From assembly GCA_019787685.1 (NCBI GenBank), contig JAHNUO010000008.1, forward strand, positions 682,001-746,000: 64,000 nucleotides of DNA. Direction: 5' to 3'. Under the pieces are notes generated by a model, which worked only from the letters and a program-made list of their open reading frames with translations, was not told the origin of the DNA and did no database searches. Source of the stretch: Chiua virens (Eukaryota; Basidiomycota; Agaricomycetes; Boletales; Boletaceae). The translations under genes were made by a program, and so were the position numbers. Shown piece by piece: positions 1 through 13,266 of the stretch (position 1 is its first letter; the number at the start of each line of letters is the position of its first letter).

Positions 1-1122
1 CTCCACATGTATTCCGCCATGGCGCAAAGCACTCCATGAGTGTCGGTCTTCATACTATCCTCTTTGGTTGCAAAGAAGATTCATGTTTCCTGATAGGTCT
101 ATCGAAGACATCGCTTCAGGGGTGCGACTATCCCTCCTCGTTTTGATTATGATGATCCCATCGAATTTTTGCAACGCATCTTCGAGAATCCTATTACAAA
201 TCTTCATGCCACGCTTGATGTTATACGCGCCAGCCTTCCGGCGTTTATGGAGAGGTTTGGATCGAGTAACGAGCTTGGAGATAACGATAGGGACGATGAA
301 GAAGATATAGACGATACCATAGATTCTCTTGAGCTACTGGTGCGTCAGATATCCCTCCCTCCCCCGCTTTGTTACGGATCGTCTCGTAGATGTAACTCTA
401 ACTTTTCCCACTTGTTACCATGCCGCACATTTCGACGCACGTCAAATGTAGGAGGATAACCTGGTCATGCTCGACGAAGCAGCAGTTAACCTACAGTCCA
501 CGCCTGCAGAATCACACGCAGATCCTGCTCCATCATCCGCCGAGGAACCACTTTATCAGAAACCGACCTCACTTCTCAACTAGCGACTGTGTCATCCAGT
601 CAGCCACAATTTACACGTCTCTCGCGATTCACCCCGGTGATGGATAATCACAGTCGACAGCCGTTCATTATTGATATTTCGGATGAAGAGGACGAAGAAG
701 AAACAGCTCAGCATGTACTCGATATTGGCTCCAATAACTCTATTGAACCGTCTGCTTCCCCTATTTTGGCCAGTACACCTGTCCTTCATCCGTCACCAGC
801 GCAACAATCAACCACTATTGGGAATGTACACACGGACACATCACTTGGCCGCCCTCAATGCGAGCATGACGTTGATCCACCCTTCATGACAGATGGCCGT
901 GGCCGTGTTGTTTGGAGCAGCACCAGGAATGCGTCTGGACGAGCCACTGCAGCTGAAGGTCGAGCCTCACGGCACTCTCGAACCGGCTCGACTCCGAGAA
1001 TTACTTGTCCATCAACTAACTCCACCGCTTCAATCAGTCGCGGGCACGGTTGGGGTGGCCAGGAGACTCGAGGTATAGATGGCAAGGTTGGTGGAGGGGA
1101 TGAAAGCAGTAACATGGACTGA
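1..1122 (+). CDS. Partial, frame-disrupted gene of unknown function (left edge)
   Basis: Coding-like sequence enters from the left edge. One stretch (about 111-339) reads with many Asp/Glu, including IEFLQRIFENP and DNDRDDEEDIDDTIDSLELL. A GT...AG intron at about 340-451 joins it in frame to EDNLVMLDEAAVNLQ, which stops at about 581. Another frame then opens (about 562-1122) with IIDISDEEDEEETAQ and a Ser/Pro-rich low-complexity region, and from about 900 a second frame (to 1078) reads more protein-like, with LRELLVHQLTPPLQSVAG. The frame changes have no plausible intron, so the locus is either a decaying gene or carries indels. I recognise no family. The acidic, Ser/Pro-rich composition would suit a nuclear protein, but that is only inference. 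Confidence 0.35.
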
Positions 1123-1650
1123 TTTGTCGTAGAATAGCGATGGGTTGTCGTGTATTTTTAGCTTGCATGGTACGTTGACAGGAGTCGGATTACTTACGAA
1201 TAACATTTTCTTGCGCAATTGAGATGAGAGGATCCACACGTTTGACTCAGAAGCGGTTTGCCTTGGTAAATATGTACCCAGTGAGCGCCGATCGCCATTC
1301 CATACTATATTCCGATCGATTGGGGCGCGTTGACATTCACTGTTCTCTTACAGTGCTCCGAAAGAATGATTGGGTTTGTCGAGCATTACGATTTAAAGTG
1401 AACTTCCACCGCGCTCCGAATCGAACTGATATACTAGCCATGACTTGGATATCTAGTGTCTATATACTCTGTACAAAAATAATACAATAGATGTCACCAT
1501 CATTATGTGGCACACTACGACCCACAGACAGCTTGTGTAAATTACCGATATGACAGGTTAATACCAGTACGAATAAGAAGGTACGTAATGTCCGAAACTT
1601 CTTAGAATTGTCGAAACGAGCGTCAGTAGCTGGATATACTGGATCACCAT
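1123..1650. other. Intergenic, no supported gene
   Basis: Only short ORFs on both strands. I see no conserved motif. It separates the frame-disrupted left gene from the 3' end of the first DUF6534 copy. Confidence 0.5.
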
Positions 1651-3431
1651 TTAAATGGTGGACAGCTCGTAAACGTTCGGGTCCCGGTCAGTGCGACGGT
1701 CACGTATTACTCTCCTCGCGTTGAGCCTGTCCGAACGTCAAGAGGTGTTCTCCGAGGGCGAGTAAGCGTGATGAGACTCACACAGCTAACATGGAGTTCA
1801 CATAACCTATGGCCCCCAGGAGTTGGCATTACATCCGCTATTGGGAATATGCCACTTACTTTGAGCAATGATCATGCCAATCGAGGCCGCCATGTAGCCG
1901 GTGCCTTGAAATAGGAACTTCCCACTAGGTGATCAATAACTGTGAGGCTTGACAAGACTGCCATACATACCATGACTCCTGTAGCTACTGACATCAAACT
2001 TGCAAAACAATTTGATGATGTTCATGAAATGAGATGAAACTCCAGGCTTACCAGGTAAAGGCTCCCATACTAATGCAGACTACAGCCAAATCCTGGATAA
2101 TGGTACGCTGCCCCCGAAATCCAGATCTCCACATATATTTGAAGGTTATGGATGCGATAAGAATGTTGCAAACGGTACCCGTGATAGTAATCGGCAATAT
2201 CAGCTGAAGACGGCCTGACAATCAACCAGCACCCTCATATAGTACGCCGACCTTACCGGACACTGGAACAAGTATTGAATGGTTCCAACCCGAGCGCTAT
2301 GAAAGCAATACTTCAACATTGGCTGGGAACAAGCGATGTTGAAGGCACGAACACGTTAACGTTGTACACTAGAATGACATCTTCAGCCATCCATAAATGA
2401 GTCTGTGAGAGTACGTACATGCTCCAGAAACTGGAAGGATTAATGACTCGGAAAAAACCTGGGTACTTGAGTGATGGATTGACTTACCGAATTCTGCTAA
2501 CCCCGAGGCAAACTGCACCAAGGTAAGTGAACAGCTACTTGTGCTTAGTACATGGAACTGACGACAGCAACAGTTAGAAACCGGTTCTTTCCGCTAACTT
2601 TGGCGACGTCATTGTGTGGGAGGTATCTGTTCGCAGCAATGACTCACTTGTCCATATGCGGCGGCAGTAGAAACTGAGCACCGACGAATCTCAGTATATT
2701 TACTCAAAAAGATGACAAGAACTGCTACAGACCACTGCACGGTAAAGCATATCACAGTCTGGTATAGTGAGCACAGAACCGGGAAACTTGCGTAGGAACT
2801 TACATTAAGGCATGTCATAAGCTGTGGGTCCAAATTATTAACTACCTAATACATCAATGAGTGGTGACCCATGAATCACTTACAAGCCCGCCCCTGATCA
2901 TATGTTGAATCACGACGCAAGTCAACTAGATACCATAGGACTTACCATGGTAAGTTATGGTTGCAACTCCACGAGTCAGTTCGATGACATGTCACAAATA
3001 AGGCCCAAAAAAGCTGGACAGTCCCAATCAGATGAACGGTGTCGGCTAAGCTGAAAGAGAGCTGCCATGAGTCCACAAGGATTCCGAAAAGTTCACGATT
3101 ACACAACTGACAGCATGGTGAATACCTGAAGAAAATGGATGAGTCATTGCTAAGGAAAACAAACAGGCATACCAATATCTTCATAAAGGCGAAATCATCC
3201 GAAAACCAATAAGAGTAGTAGATCGACTGGCCCAAAGTAGTACCATACATGCTGTTTCCGTGATTGGTGAGTGACATGTGCACGACATTGAGTGAACGTA
3301 CAAGACGGAGAGCATGAACCCTGTCAAACTTGTCAGCTTGCAGATAATTTCGGAGATCTATGGTATTCAGAACTGAGAACGTTACCTATCAGTACTGGAG
3401 ACCATGCCAGAAGGCTGGAAGACGTGGACAT
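1651..3431 (-). CDS. DUF6534-family multi-spanning membrane protein, copy A
   Basis: About eleven short exons on the minus strand. I chose ATG at 3429-3431 (MSTSSSLLAWSPVLIG...) because the same start context occurs in copy B. The first five exons are 3386-3431, 3302-3320 (19 nt), 3173-3251, 3112-3125 (14 nt) and 2946-3050, joined in phase. Family landmarks in order are: MYGTTLGQSIYYSYW near the N-terminus, ADTVHLIGTVQLFWA, FTVQ-CFYCRRIWT, LVQFASGLAEF, ITFKYMWRSGFRGQRTIIQ, GYMAASIGMIIAQ, and the closing YVNSMLAVLNARRVIRDR, ending YELSTI-stop at 1651. Hydrophobic segments between these suit about seven membrane spans. The family is expanded in Agaricomycetes and has no assigned biochemical role. 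All junctions I followed keep the frame, so the copy looks intact. Some central exon borders are uncertain. Confidence 0.72.
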
Positions 3432-5188
3432 GACTACGGTAGTAGTCCAGGCCGCCTAACGGGGGGAGAGTACGTGCGCAGCAACTAACGATTATTTGAG
3501 TTTATCAATCTTGGGCATTGAATTGCGGCCACAGAAGGCCAGGACCCCTGCATTAATACCGCTCGAGACTCGAAGCCACTGCTTCAAGGTGTGACGAAAT
3601 ACCATATAAAGTTGAGCCCACCGGCTGAATCCTATTACCCACTGGCATCATTGGACCTTCAGTAGCCATCACAACACAACAGCTTTATTTTTTATAGATA
3701 TTTTTTATGCTCCAAAATTTTTGTAGTAATTTTTGCAATGGTATCTGAACTATGGACATGTCTCGAGTTAGGTGCCTGAGCTGAGGTCCATTTTAAATAT
3801 GGTGAAGGTATTCTACGTGCACTACACGTGTACCATATATCTTGTAATAAAGTAAGTTGTGTAAGCTGAAAATAAATGTGTTATTACCATTCTAGTGTTG
3901 GCGCCTTCAATGAAGTGGTAGTATGTGGCGCAAGTGACGGTCCATTACTGTACTTATTGTAACTCACTTCGTTGCTTCTTAACGTGAGCATGTGCGACGC
4001 GTGTTAGATTCTTTTAAGCATTATGTACATACTTGCATAATTTCTGTAATAGTGATGTTCGGTAGGATCCGTTGAGAGCGGGCCTGGCACTGCCGCTTCC
4101 CGATAAGTGGAAAGCGTCAGTTCCGTGTCAGGATCACTAACAATCGCGACGAAGGCTTGACTTGAACGTGTCGAATACTAGATTAGAGAGAGAGAGCTAC
4201 TAAGGAAAAGGAAAAGATCGAACTCGATAGGAATAATATCTAACCGCTGACAAAGAAAGACTCAGGCACCATACTCAATGGACCATAGTAACGGCTCAGA
4301 CCTGGCGTACCATAGTATGTAAGTTAGCGAGAAACAGACCAAATAGCCCGCGGCGGACCAAAGGGTTGGGTGGCACCCCAGCGAGCCGCGAGGTGTACTC
4401 GGTGTCGTGGCATTGGTCTGCGTGGTTTGCTGCGCGCTGTGTGACTATCCAACCCGTTCACTACTGAGCGAATTTGTTCTTTCACGCCAGCAGCCACCCG
4501 TGACGGCATAGCTTATCCCGGCGGATCTCCCTGAATCGATCCTTAAGAAGAGGAGTCAAGGACGTCAATAAGCATTTCAAATTCGTAGAATGTTAAATAT
4601 GAATCAGGGAATCATGGCAACCGACTTGTGTTGTAGCCTCAGAGAATGATCATGTTGAATATATGCAATGATGGGGCTCCCATAAACTACCATCGCCTGG
4701 AACAAGAGAACCATGGATGTTTCTGCCCGGCAGACGAGGAACCTGAAAGTCCTTTCAATTGGAGTCATTCAGGTAGAAGCATTCCGAGGCTATGAACTTG
4801 ACCCCTGTGATTGCCTTGCAAGGTCGTCTGGGCATAAATGTGATGCTATAGCACAGGCCGCTGAATTCTGAGACACATGAGACCGATGATCAGAGTCGGA
4901 GAGAACGACGTTTGGACATTCCGTCGATCGTCGATACCAACTAGTTTATAAAAATTCATTGCGGTAACCCTTGATCCAAAATCCTCTTGTCCATTATATC
5001 CTACTACTGCGTGGAGGTCTCTGAAAAATATAACGACCGCTACCCACTGCAAGAACGAAGATCAAAAGGTCTATAGTAAGGATCAAAGTCCGAGTGTTCC
5101 GTGATAAATGAGGCGCAGATAGGATGCTATCAAATATATGGATCCATCAACGCAGCTGGCAGGACGACCGGACAAACCAATGTACCAT
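3432..5188. other. Spacer between the two DUF6534 copies; no supported gene
   Basis: Contains an AT-rich stretch (about 3680-3900, with T runs) and a short (AG)n tract near 4184-4194. Isolated ORFs such as the minus-strand one at 4324-4509 have no recognisable domain and no matching intron-joined neighbours. Copy A's promoter must lie at its left end. No transposon ends or terminal repeats were recognised. Confidence 0.5.
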
Positions 5189-7000
5189 TCATACGCGTAT
5201 GGTGGATAGCTCGTAGGTGGTCACATCCCGATCACGGATCACCTTTCTCGCGTTGAGCCTGTTCAGCGTTCAGGATTATTAATGCTCTTAGGTACTGAGG
5301 ATGCGTGACACAGAATGAACATACATAGCTAACATGGAGTTCACATAATCTACATCATTAAAAGTCAGTATCGTCCATATGGCATTCGAAGTCTTATACT
5401 TGCTTTGGCCGATTATCATCCCTATTGCGGCCACCCAATAGCTGGAACCCTGAAAGAGATACTTTATCGAATTGGTTAGCATACGAGAGCTTACTGGCAT
5501 ACCGTACGTACCATGATTCCAGTGATTACTGATACTAGGCTGAACAGAGAACAATAATGCATTAGATCTAGAAAGAAGGAAATGCTAGCTTACCAAGTAA
5601 AAGCTCCCATATTGATGCAGACTACTGCCAGCTCCTGGATAGTTGTACGTCGTCTCCGAAAGCCAGATCTCCACATATATTTGAAGATGCTGGATGTGAT
5701 GAGAATGTCACATAAAGTGCCCGCGGCAGCAATCGGTATTAGTAACTGCATTATAGTGGGACGTTTCCAAAAGGTCAGCACACGCCTTGACGCGATACAT
5801 ACGCCTCACTGGACACTGAAACATATATTGGATAGTTCCAACTCGAGCGCTATGCCAGTGGAACGTCAGACTCTCAAACTTGGTCGAGACAAGTAAAGAA
5901 AATGCACTGACACATCAATGCTGTACCCTAGAGCAAGGTTTGTTCAATTATATCAAATACGTCTGTGAGAGGACACACATATTCCAGAACCTAGTGAGAT
6001 TTACCGAGTTAGATTACACTCAGAACTTGAGTGATACAATTACCAAGTCCCACAAGCGACAAGATAAACTGCAGAAAGTAAGCCAACAGTCAGGTAATTG
6101 CGATACTTGAAACTAACAATGGCAAGGGTGAGATACTTGTTCTGCCCGCTGACTTATGGAGACAGCAATGTGTGCAAGGTATGTCTTAGTGATAGCAGGG
6201 ACTCACTCGTCCATATGCGATGGCAGTAGAAGCTGAACATGGGCAAGTTTCAGTACTTTAGGTAATGTCAAGGATTCTTACGGACCATTGGACAGTAAAG
6301 CTGAAGATAGTCTGGCGACGTGAGCATAAAACCAACGAGCGTCCGTACGGTGTAACTCACATTGATGGATATCGTAGCCTAGAGTCGATTATGAACACTC
6401 GTAAGGCGTCTCAGAGCACACGATCATTTGCGAGACACTTACAAGCCCACCCCTATAGACCACATCAACTGGAAGTCGACAGTCGTCACATATATTAGCT
6501 CACCAAGGTAAGTTTGCATCGCAACTCCGAGAGTCGCGCTGATGGCATAATGCGAAGAAAGTCCAGAAGAGTTGGGTATTTCCGATCATATGAATGGTGT
6601 CGGCTAAGCTAGAAATAGTATTTATAGCACAGACGAGAAATGTATGATGACATGACGGACAAGGTTCCGAACACCTAATGAAAACTTGTTAAAAGACTGG
6701 TATGATGTAGATAATAGCAGTCAGGGTATACGCACCAATGTTTTCATAAAGTTGGGGTCGTTCGGAAAAAAGTAAGAGTAGTATATCGACTGCCCGAATG
6801 TAGTACCGTACAGGCTGTTTCAAAGAGCCGAACGTGAGGAGAGGCACACGGATGAAACCTAACACACGCACAAAGTAGAGAACAAGAACCCTGGCAAACT
6901 TGTCAGGTTCCAGACAATCTCGAATATTAGTGATTTCTCTACCTATCAGGACTGGGGTCCAATGGGGTACACCATATGACGCGGACGCGGTTTCAGACAT
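5189..7000 (-). CDS. DUF6534-family multi-spanning membrane protein, copy B
   Basis: Same exon plan as copy A. ATG is at 6998-7000 (MSETASASYGVPHWTPVLIG, ending in the same PVLIG before intron 1), then the short exon giving FLFSTF, then LYGTTFGQSIYYSYFFPNDP, a tiny exon, ADTIHMIGNTQLFWTFF, LMWSIGVGL, FTVQ-CFYCHRIWT, FILSLVGLG, FKYMWRSGFRRRRTTIQ, GSSYWVAAIGMIIGQ and YVNSMLAMLNARKVIRDR, closing YELSTIRV-stop at 5189. The YVNSxLAxLNAR block and the R-G-F helix end are the clearest DUF6534 signatures. The two 3' tails differ by a few residues. Function is unknown. Intactness of both copies argues for selection on each, though transcript support is needed for the 14-nt and 19-nt exons. Confidence 0.72.
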
Positions 7001-8482
7001 GCTTGACGCGCCGCACCAGCCTGCCCCAGGGGGTCGTTTGGTATCACGTCGTGGCTGTGTTGAATCAGCAGGGCCATCCAAGTCATAATAAATTCTGGCC
7101 CCTCGAGAATTATGACTTCGGAAAGTTACGATTAGTTGACGTTTTGAAACGCGGTGCCAGCTACAGCGAGCGATGATTAGCCTGCTGTGCTGCTACTTGG
7201 CGCCGCATGGAAAAAAGAATGCACCGCGCGCTCAAGATATGGGAGACCTCAATCGAGGCGCTGACACCTCAAGGCCTTAGATCTCGATCTCAGACACGGA
7301 CGGATTTGTTATGTAAACTAATCCGTAACTAATTTAACAATAAATTTTGCATGTGTGTTGCCGAATTTGGAGTATTAAAATATTTATTTGATATTCATGG
7401 TGTGTTATAGAAAAACTCAAAATTCTATGGGAAATATTTAACAGAATAAGTTTCAAATGAGTTCAGAGAGCAAACTTGGCCGTGTCAGAGGTGTCAATGA
7501 ATATTGAATGAGCAACTCGACCGCCACCCCACGTTGCCCGGACTGTCAGGTGAGCTTGGCCTTGGATACAGTACATAAAAGAAATGCATCATTCACGGAT
7601 CTTGATCCACTTGAACCCACTTTGTAACAGTACTTAGGGCCTCTTTGAAATCATGATACTGCGGTGGTGCACAGCAGTGCACGCCGACTCGGATGTCGTC
7701 CGAACATTTTGCTCCAACCCCGTTTCATCTATTTTTAACCTCGTCGGGAAACGACGGTGTCCCGACGCACGATCATCGATCAGCGCTCAAGCGCTCAGCA
7801 TTGGGCCATTGGCACTAGGGTGTCACCCCAATATTTATCTCGAGAAAATATGGCTTTCGCTTTACCGCTGGCACGTCCACGTTTCATGTCGAAGTGGTCC
7901 AAATAGCTCGAAGGACCACCTGGCGCATCGACTTTAATGATACGGCGCACACCCCGTTTACTCATCGGCACCATAGCCGCTAATGCCTTTCTCGCATCTC
8001 CGAGTTATCCTTGCTAAATATCGATTATGCTACGAATCCTCGTGCACATGTGGAGCTGCTGACGAGAACCCGATTCACCTGTGATGCGAAGGATTGCGAG
8101 GCAGTTCAACTAGGAAGAGGTGGAGTTTGATAACAGTACATGAGGTAATCGCATCCCCTCGCTCCTTTCCGATATCCCGCTGTTCCTTCATCCATATTCC
8201 TGCCAGGTGCCAGCAAGCCTTATGCAGGACGTCGTGTCACCTCGGAGACTGAGTGTGTTTTACCATAAATTGACTCGGACTTTACGGTTCCCGATATCAC
8301 TGGCACTCCTCCTTCAGGAGATATCGATATCTGTTCTCACAGAGTTTATCCAAATTGTGTCTGAGCGTTGAGGCCCTGATACTCCGATCTAGTCACACAC
8401 CTACTCTCGCAGGTAAATACATGAGGGCTTCGAATAGCATACTCCACGCCCTCCGCGAGATCGTGCTCCACTCCCACTCACG
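7001..8482. other. Gene-poor stretch, nothing supported
   Basis: Upstream of copy B and of the decayed lactamase-fold gene. It is AT-rich around 7310-7450. The plus-strand ORF at 7653-7937 has no recognisable domain. No RNA gene or repeat end was seen. Confidence 0.5.
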
Positions 8483-8962
8483 ATGTCCCTGCGGGACCTA
8501 TCCAACAGTTTCCTCACTGCGCGAACCGATCAAGCGTTCATGAACGTCTCTGACCGTGCCGTTGGACCTCATCCTCGAGGGCTCTGGGCACGAGGTTATG
8601 ACCTCCCCTCCCCTCCCCTTCCCTTATCTTGCAGCACTCCAAGCTCAGCAAAAAGATCGTATTCGATCTTGGCATACGAAGAGACTATGAATCTTATCCT
8701 CCTGGAGTTCAGGATTTACTCAGTCATTACTGTTTTTTAACGGGAACAGGGAAGATCGCGCATTCTGTCGACGCTGGAATTGTTCGATGTGCGCACGCGG
8801 ACAAATAGAAGGATTGGAAAGTTACTGGAGATGCCCAGAGTGCAAGTGTTGATTGTACATGTGACTTCAACTGGTACAATACGAACAAGGGCGGGGATGT
8901 ATTCTATCCGGGAAAGATCCCGCCCGAGCTACTCCGCACTGCAGGTTTGTTCACTTGCTGTA
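8483..8962 (+). pseudogene. Decayed metallo-beta-lactamase-fold gene, relative of the one at 9243
   Basis: Pieces align in order with the intact neighbour. DQAFMNVSDRAVG matches its DQAYIDVSALEAG. After a C/T-rich intron-like stretch ending CAG (about 8600-8629), HSKLSKKIVFDLGIRRDYE matches RHSKTGFQMVFDLGTRRDFE. RCAHADK and MPRVQVLIVH then match CIMHADK and VPKVQVLIAH, and WYNTNKGGDVFYPG matches WYEANKGGAAFLPG near the C-terminus. The roughly 100-residue core between these blocks, including the HxHxDH metal-binding motif, is missing. There are frame changes and a stop around 8807 and another shift around 8860. It therefore cannot encode an active enzyme and is the remnant of a tandem duplicate. 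Confidence 0.75.
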
Positions 8963-9242
8963 TTCCTTAAATATTGTACAATCAGAACAGCCGTCCAAAT
9001 TGATTGCGATGTCATCATCATGAGATCCGATTTCGCAGGCGGGATACACTGCCAAGCTGGAGCCGCAAGTTCAAGATCGGCTGAGCATGCGTCGAACGTA
9101 TAAAGTTGCTAATGACTCAGCACATTCAGTAGAACAATTCGGCGAGCATAAGTGGCCCATTCAAACCTAATCGCCCGGGCAAATCCGACAAGATACTTCT
9201 CATTGTTTATTCGAAATCTGAACTTTGCTGACTTGCACCACC

Positions 9243-10278
9243 ATGTCTAGCGGGATGGCATCAGTGACACTCCCTGCCCCGGCTCCGGATCAAGCATACA
9301 TCGATGTCTCCGCACTCGAGGCGGGCAACATCACCCTTCCCATCGACCAGTTTATCGCAGACACCGAACCGGAATTCGTGACATGTCCATCGCTTGCTTT
9401 CTTGCTGCGGCACTCCAAGACAGGTTTTCAGATGGTGTTCGACCTCGGCACGCGTCGTGATTTTGAGGGGTACCCACCCGCCCTCCAGAAGCGCATCCAA
9501 AATTTCGGTTTCTCACCGATCGTGAATCAAAACGTCGCAGAGTCGCTTGAAAGAGGTGGTGTGCCGCCCGACGAGGTGGACGCTGTCATTGTCAGTCACC
9601 TTCATTGGGACCAGTACGTGATGGAGTCTGAATCCACATTGCCATTTCATCCATGGTTGTAACGACGTAGTATCGGCGATCACACCCCGTTCACGAAGGC
9701 GTCGTTTATCGTCGGGGAAGAGTGTCGAGAACAGCTAGCCAACGGATACCCCAAGAATCCGGATGCGGTCGTCTCGTCGACTGCGATCCCTGTTGAGCGT
9801 GCACGGTTCATATCCAAATCAGACCTAAACACGTCGGTTGGACCGTATCCACGCGCACTTGACTTTTTCGGAGACGGGAGCCTATACATTATAGACGCGC
9901 CAGGTGGGTTGGGAAGACTCGGAAGTAAAACGAAAGAGCGTTGAAACACAGACGGATGTAGGTCATATCGCCGGCCATATCAACGTCCTCGCACGCACGT
10001 CCGCAAATGGGTCTTGGATTCTGCTTGCTGGAGATAGTGCGCATGACTGGCGGATTGTGACAGGAGAAAAAGCGTTTGCGTGCGTGATGGATGCGATGAC
10101 TGGACATACGCGGTGCATAATGCATGCGGACAAGGATGCTGCTGAGGAGAACTTGAAACGAGTCAGAGCGCTGCTGCAGGTTCCAAAGGTGCAGGTGTTG
10201 ATCGCGCACGACGTACCGTGGTACGAAGCCAACAAGGGAGGGGCTGCTTTTCTACCTGGTGTGATACCACCGTTGTAG
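9243..10278 (+). CDS. Metallo-beta-lactamase-fold hydrolase (lactonase-like)
   Basis: Three exons: 9243-9613, 9671-9903 and 9962-10278. The start ATG at 9243 has an ACC just before it, preferred over the TTG upstream. Splicing exon 1 to exon 2 restores VSHLHWDH-IGD, the HxHxDH metal-binding motif of the superfamily. Exon 2 carries FIVGEE, and the exon 2/3 junction restores the second histidine block GHIAGHINVL. GDSAHDW near residue 210 supplies a conserved acidic ligand. Length is about 306 residues, usual for single-domain lactonases of the AttM/AhlD type and related fungal hydrolases. The reaction cannot be told from sequence. Lactone or other ester hydrolysis is likely, in the cytosol since there is no signal peptide. 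A broken copy lies just upstream. Confidence 0.82.
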
Positions 10279-10294
10279 CCACTAGTGTAGTCAG

Positions 10295-10316
10295 CACTTC
10301 ACTTCACTTCACTTCA
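10295..10316 (+). repeat. Short ACTTC microsatellite
   Basis: Four tandem ACTTC units lie between the lactonase-like gene and the cytidylyltransferase-like gene. It is probably simple sequence in the 5' region of the latter. Confidence 0.7.
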
Positions 10317-10391
10317 CCGTCGACCAAGTCCATCACAGCGCCGAATGGCAACCACTGGTCCTTGACTTTAAAAAATTGACTATCACTAACG

Positions 10392-11268
10392 ATGGATTCC
10401 TCTTCCGTCCTCAGCGACGAGGACTACGATGTCGTTTCAAATCCCGGCCAACGCTCTCTCTCGTCCAGTATCACAGATTTTGGCCATATCGCCGCGCAGG
10501 GTGTGCGCGAAATTCCCCCAACAGAGGCTGCCCGCGCAACCCTTAATACCGTCTCGCTCTCCCCCACCGACATCCAGAACTGGGTCCGTGGCGTACTCGA
10601 CTCCGCCAATGCACGGAACGGAAGCAACTATCCACACGACCACCGAATCGTCCGCGTCTATCTCGACGGTGTCTTCGACGTTCTGACAGCAGGGTAAGTC
10701 CGCTCCAAGGGACACACTCTACACCCTCTGACTTGGTTGTTTTTTTCTTCCGACAGACACATGCTCCAGCTCCGTCAAGCCAAACTCGCCTTCCCCTCCG
10801 TGTACCTCATGGTTGGGGTCTTTTCAGACGAGTCCTGTCAACAACACGGCACGCAACCCAAGTTCCCGCATGTGGAGCGCTGTGAACTGTTGCGCCACTG
10901 CCGTTGGGTCGACGAGATTGTCCCGGATGCAGTGTGGACGCTCACCGACACTTTCGTCCTCGCGAAACGTATCGATTATGTCGCACTCGAAGAAGGTTCC
11001 TCCGTTAGTCCCGAATTCGACAAGACGAGGTTAAAGGGGTATGACTATTTCAAAAAATTGGGCAGGTCTCTTTTATTGTGGTGATTATCGTCGTGCTTAT
11101 TCTTGGTGCTCCATAGGTCGCGTGGTACCCACAAAAAGAATTCTTGGGCTCGCACCATCCTCACGACCCCTCGCGGAACCAACACTCTCAAATAAGGTCT
11201 CCGAAGGCGATGGCCAAATTGATGTCAGCAGTGGCCTCGGGAAAATAGCAATAGATGAACAGTCCTAA
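10392..11268 (+). CDS. Choline-phosphate cytidylyltransferase-like protein with altered active site
   Basis: Exon 1 is 10392-10693 and exon 2 starts at 10757. The fold is that of CTP:phosphocholine cytidylyltransferase (phosphatidylcholine synthesis): VRVYLDGVFDVLTAGHMLQL, LMVGVFSDES, HVERCELLRHCRWVDEIVPD and WTLTDTFV match the family in order. Two oddities stand out. The nucleotide-binding HxGH reads TAGH, so the first His is Thr. The usual HDD block after the substrate site is LEEGSS. At 11052-11057 an A6 run precedes the last junction. With the run as written, exon 3 (from 11117) stops at 11195. With one A fewer, the reading gives AG-RVVPTKRI, which matches the family's AGRF-PTQRT, and runs to 11268. 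It may be a catalytically weakened paralogue, a pseudogene or a gene with an indel error. The true PCT1 may lie elsewhere. Confidence 0.65.
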
Positions 11269-11436
11269 AATTTATCTCTATTAGTCATTTATGTTTGCTG
11301 CTTTCTTGTTCCCTGCTTTCTTAGAGTTAACCTTTATCTCATCGACATCCGTGTTGTTGCATATATAGGTTCTTTAACCTGACCGGAGATGCGTCCACTA
11401 ATTGATACACTCCATATGAAACGGTTCCGAAGTAAT

Positions 11437-13172
<1,736 letters not shown>

Positions 13173-13266
13173 TTGGGTGTTTGGGTGTGAGCGACATGCC
13201 TCCTGTGAACAGCCACCGTATCATCATAACCGGAGGGGTACTCGCTTCGTCACGTGTCATTCAACC

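Larger units (their letters stand above)
1651..7000. repeat. Tandem duplication of the DUF6534 gene, unit offset about 3.54-3.57 kb
   Basis: The two copies share DNA-level similarity as well as protein similarity. A 22-base stretch at 1784-1805 recurs at 5327-5348. Blocks around the 3' ends (about 1650-1740 and 5190-5275), the SGFR exon (about 2050-2160 and 5590-5690) and the N-terminal exons also align. Stops are 3,538 bases apart and starts 3,569 bases apart, in the same orientation. The 1.76 kb between them is not obviously duplicated. Confidence 0.75.

Noticed and set aside
4324..4509. Minus-strand ORF in the spacer between DUF6534 copies
   Set aside because: Pro/Arg-rich, no homologue recognisable, no conservation between the two flanking units.
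7653..7937. Plus-strand ORF of 94 codons
   Set aside because: No domain, no spliced partners and atypical composition; treated as chance.
13177..13266. Upstream extension of the carboxypeptidase ORF (MFGCERHASC...)
   Set aside because: The ATG at 13267 begins a plausible hydrophobic signal anchor; the upstream stretch is non-hydrophobic and occupies the divergent promoter.
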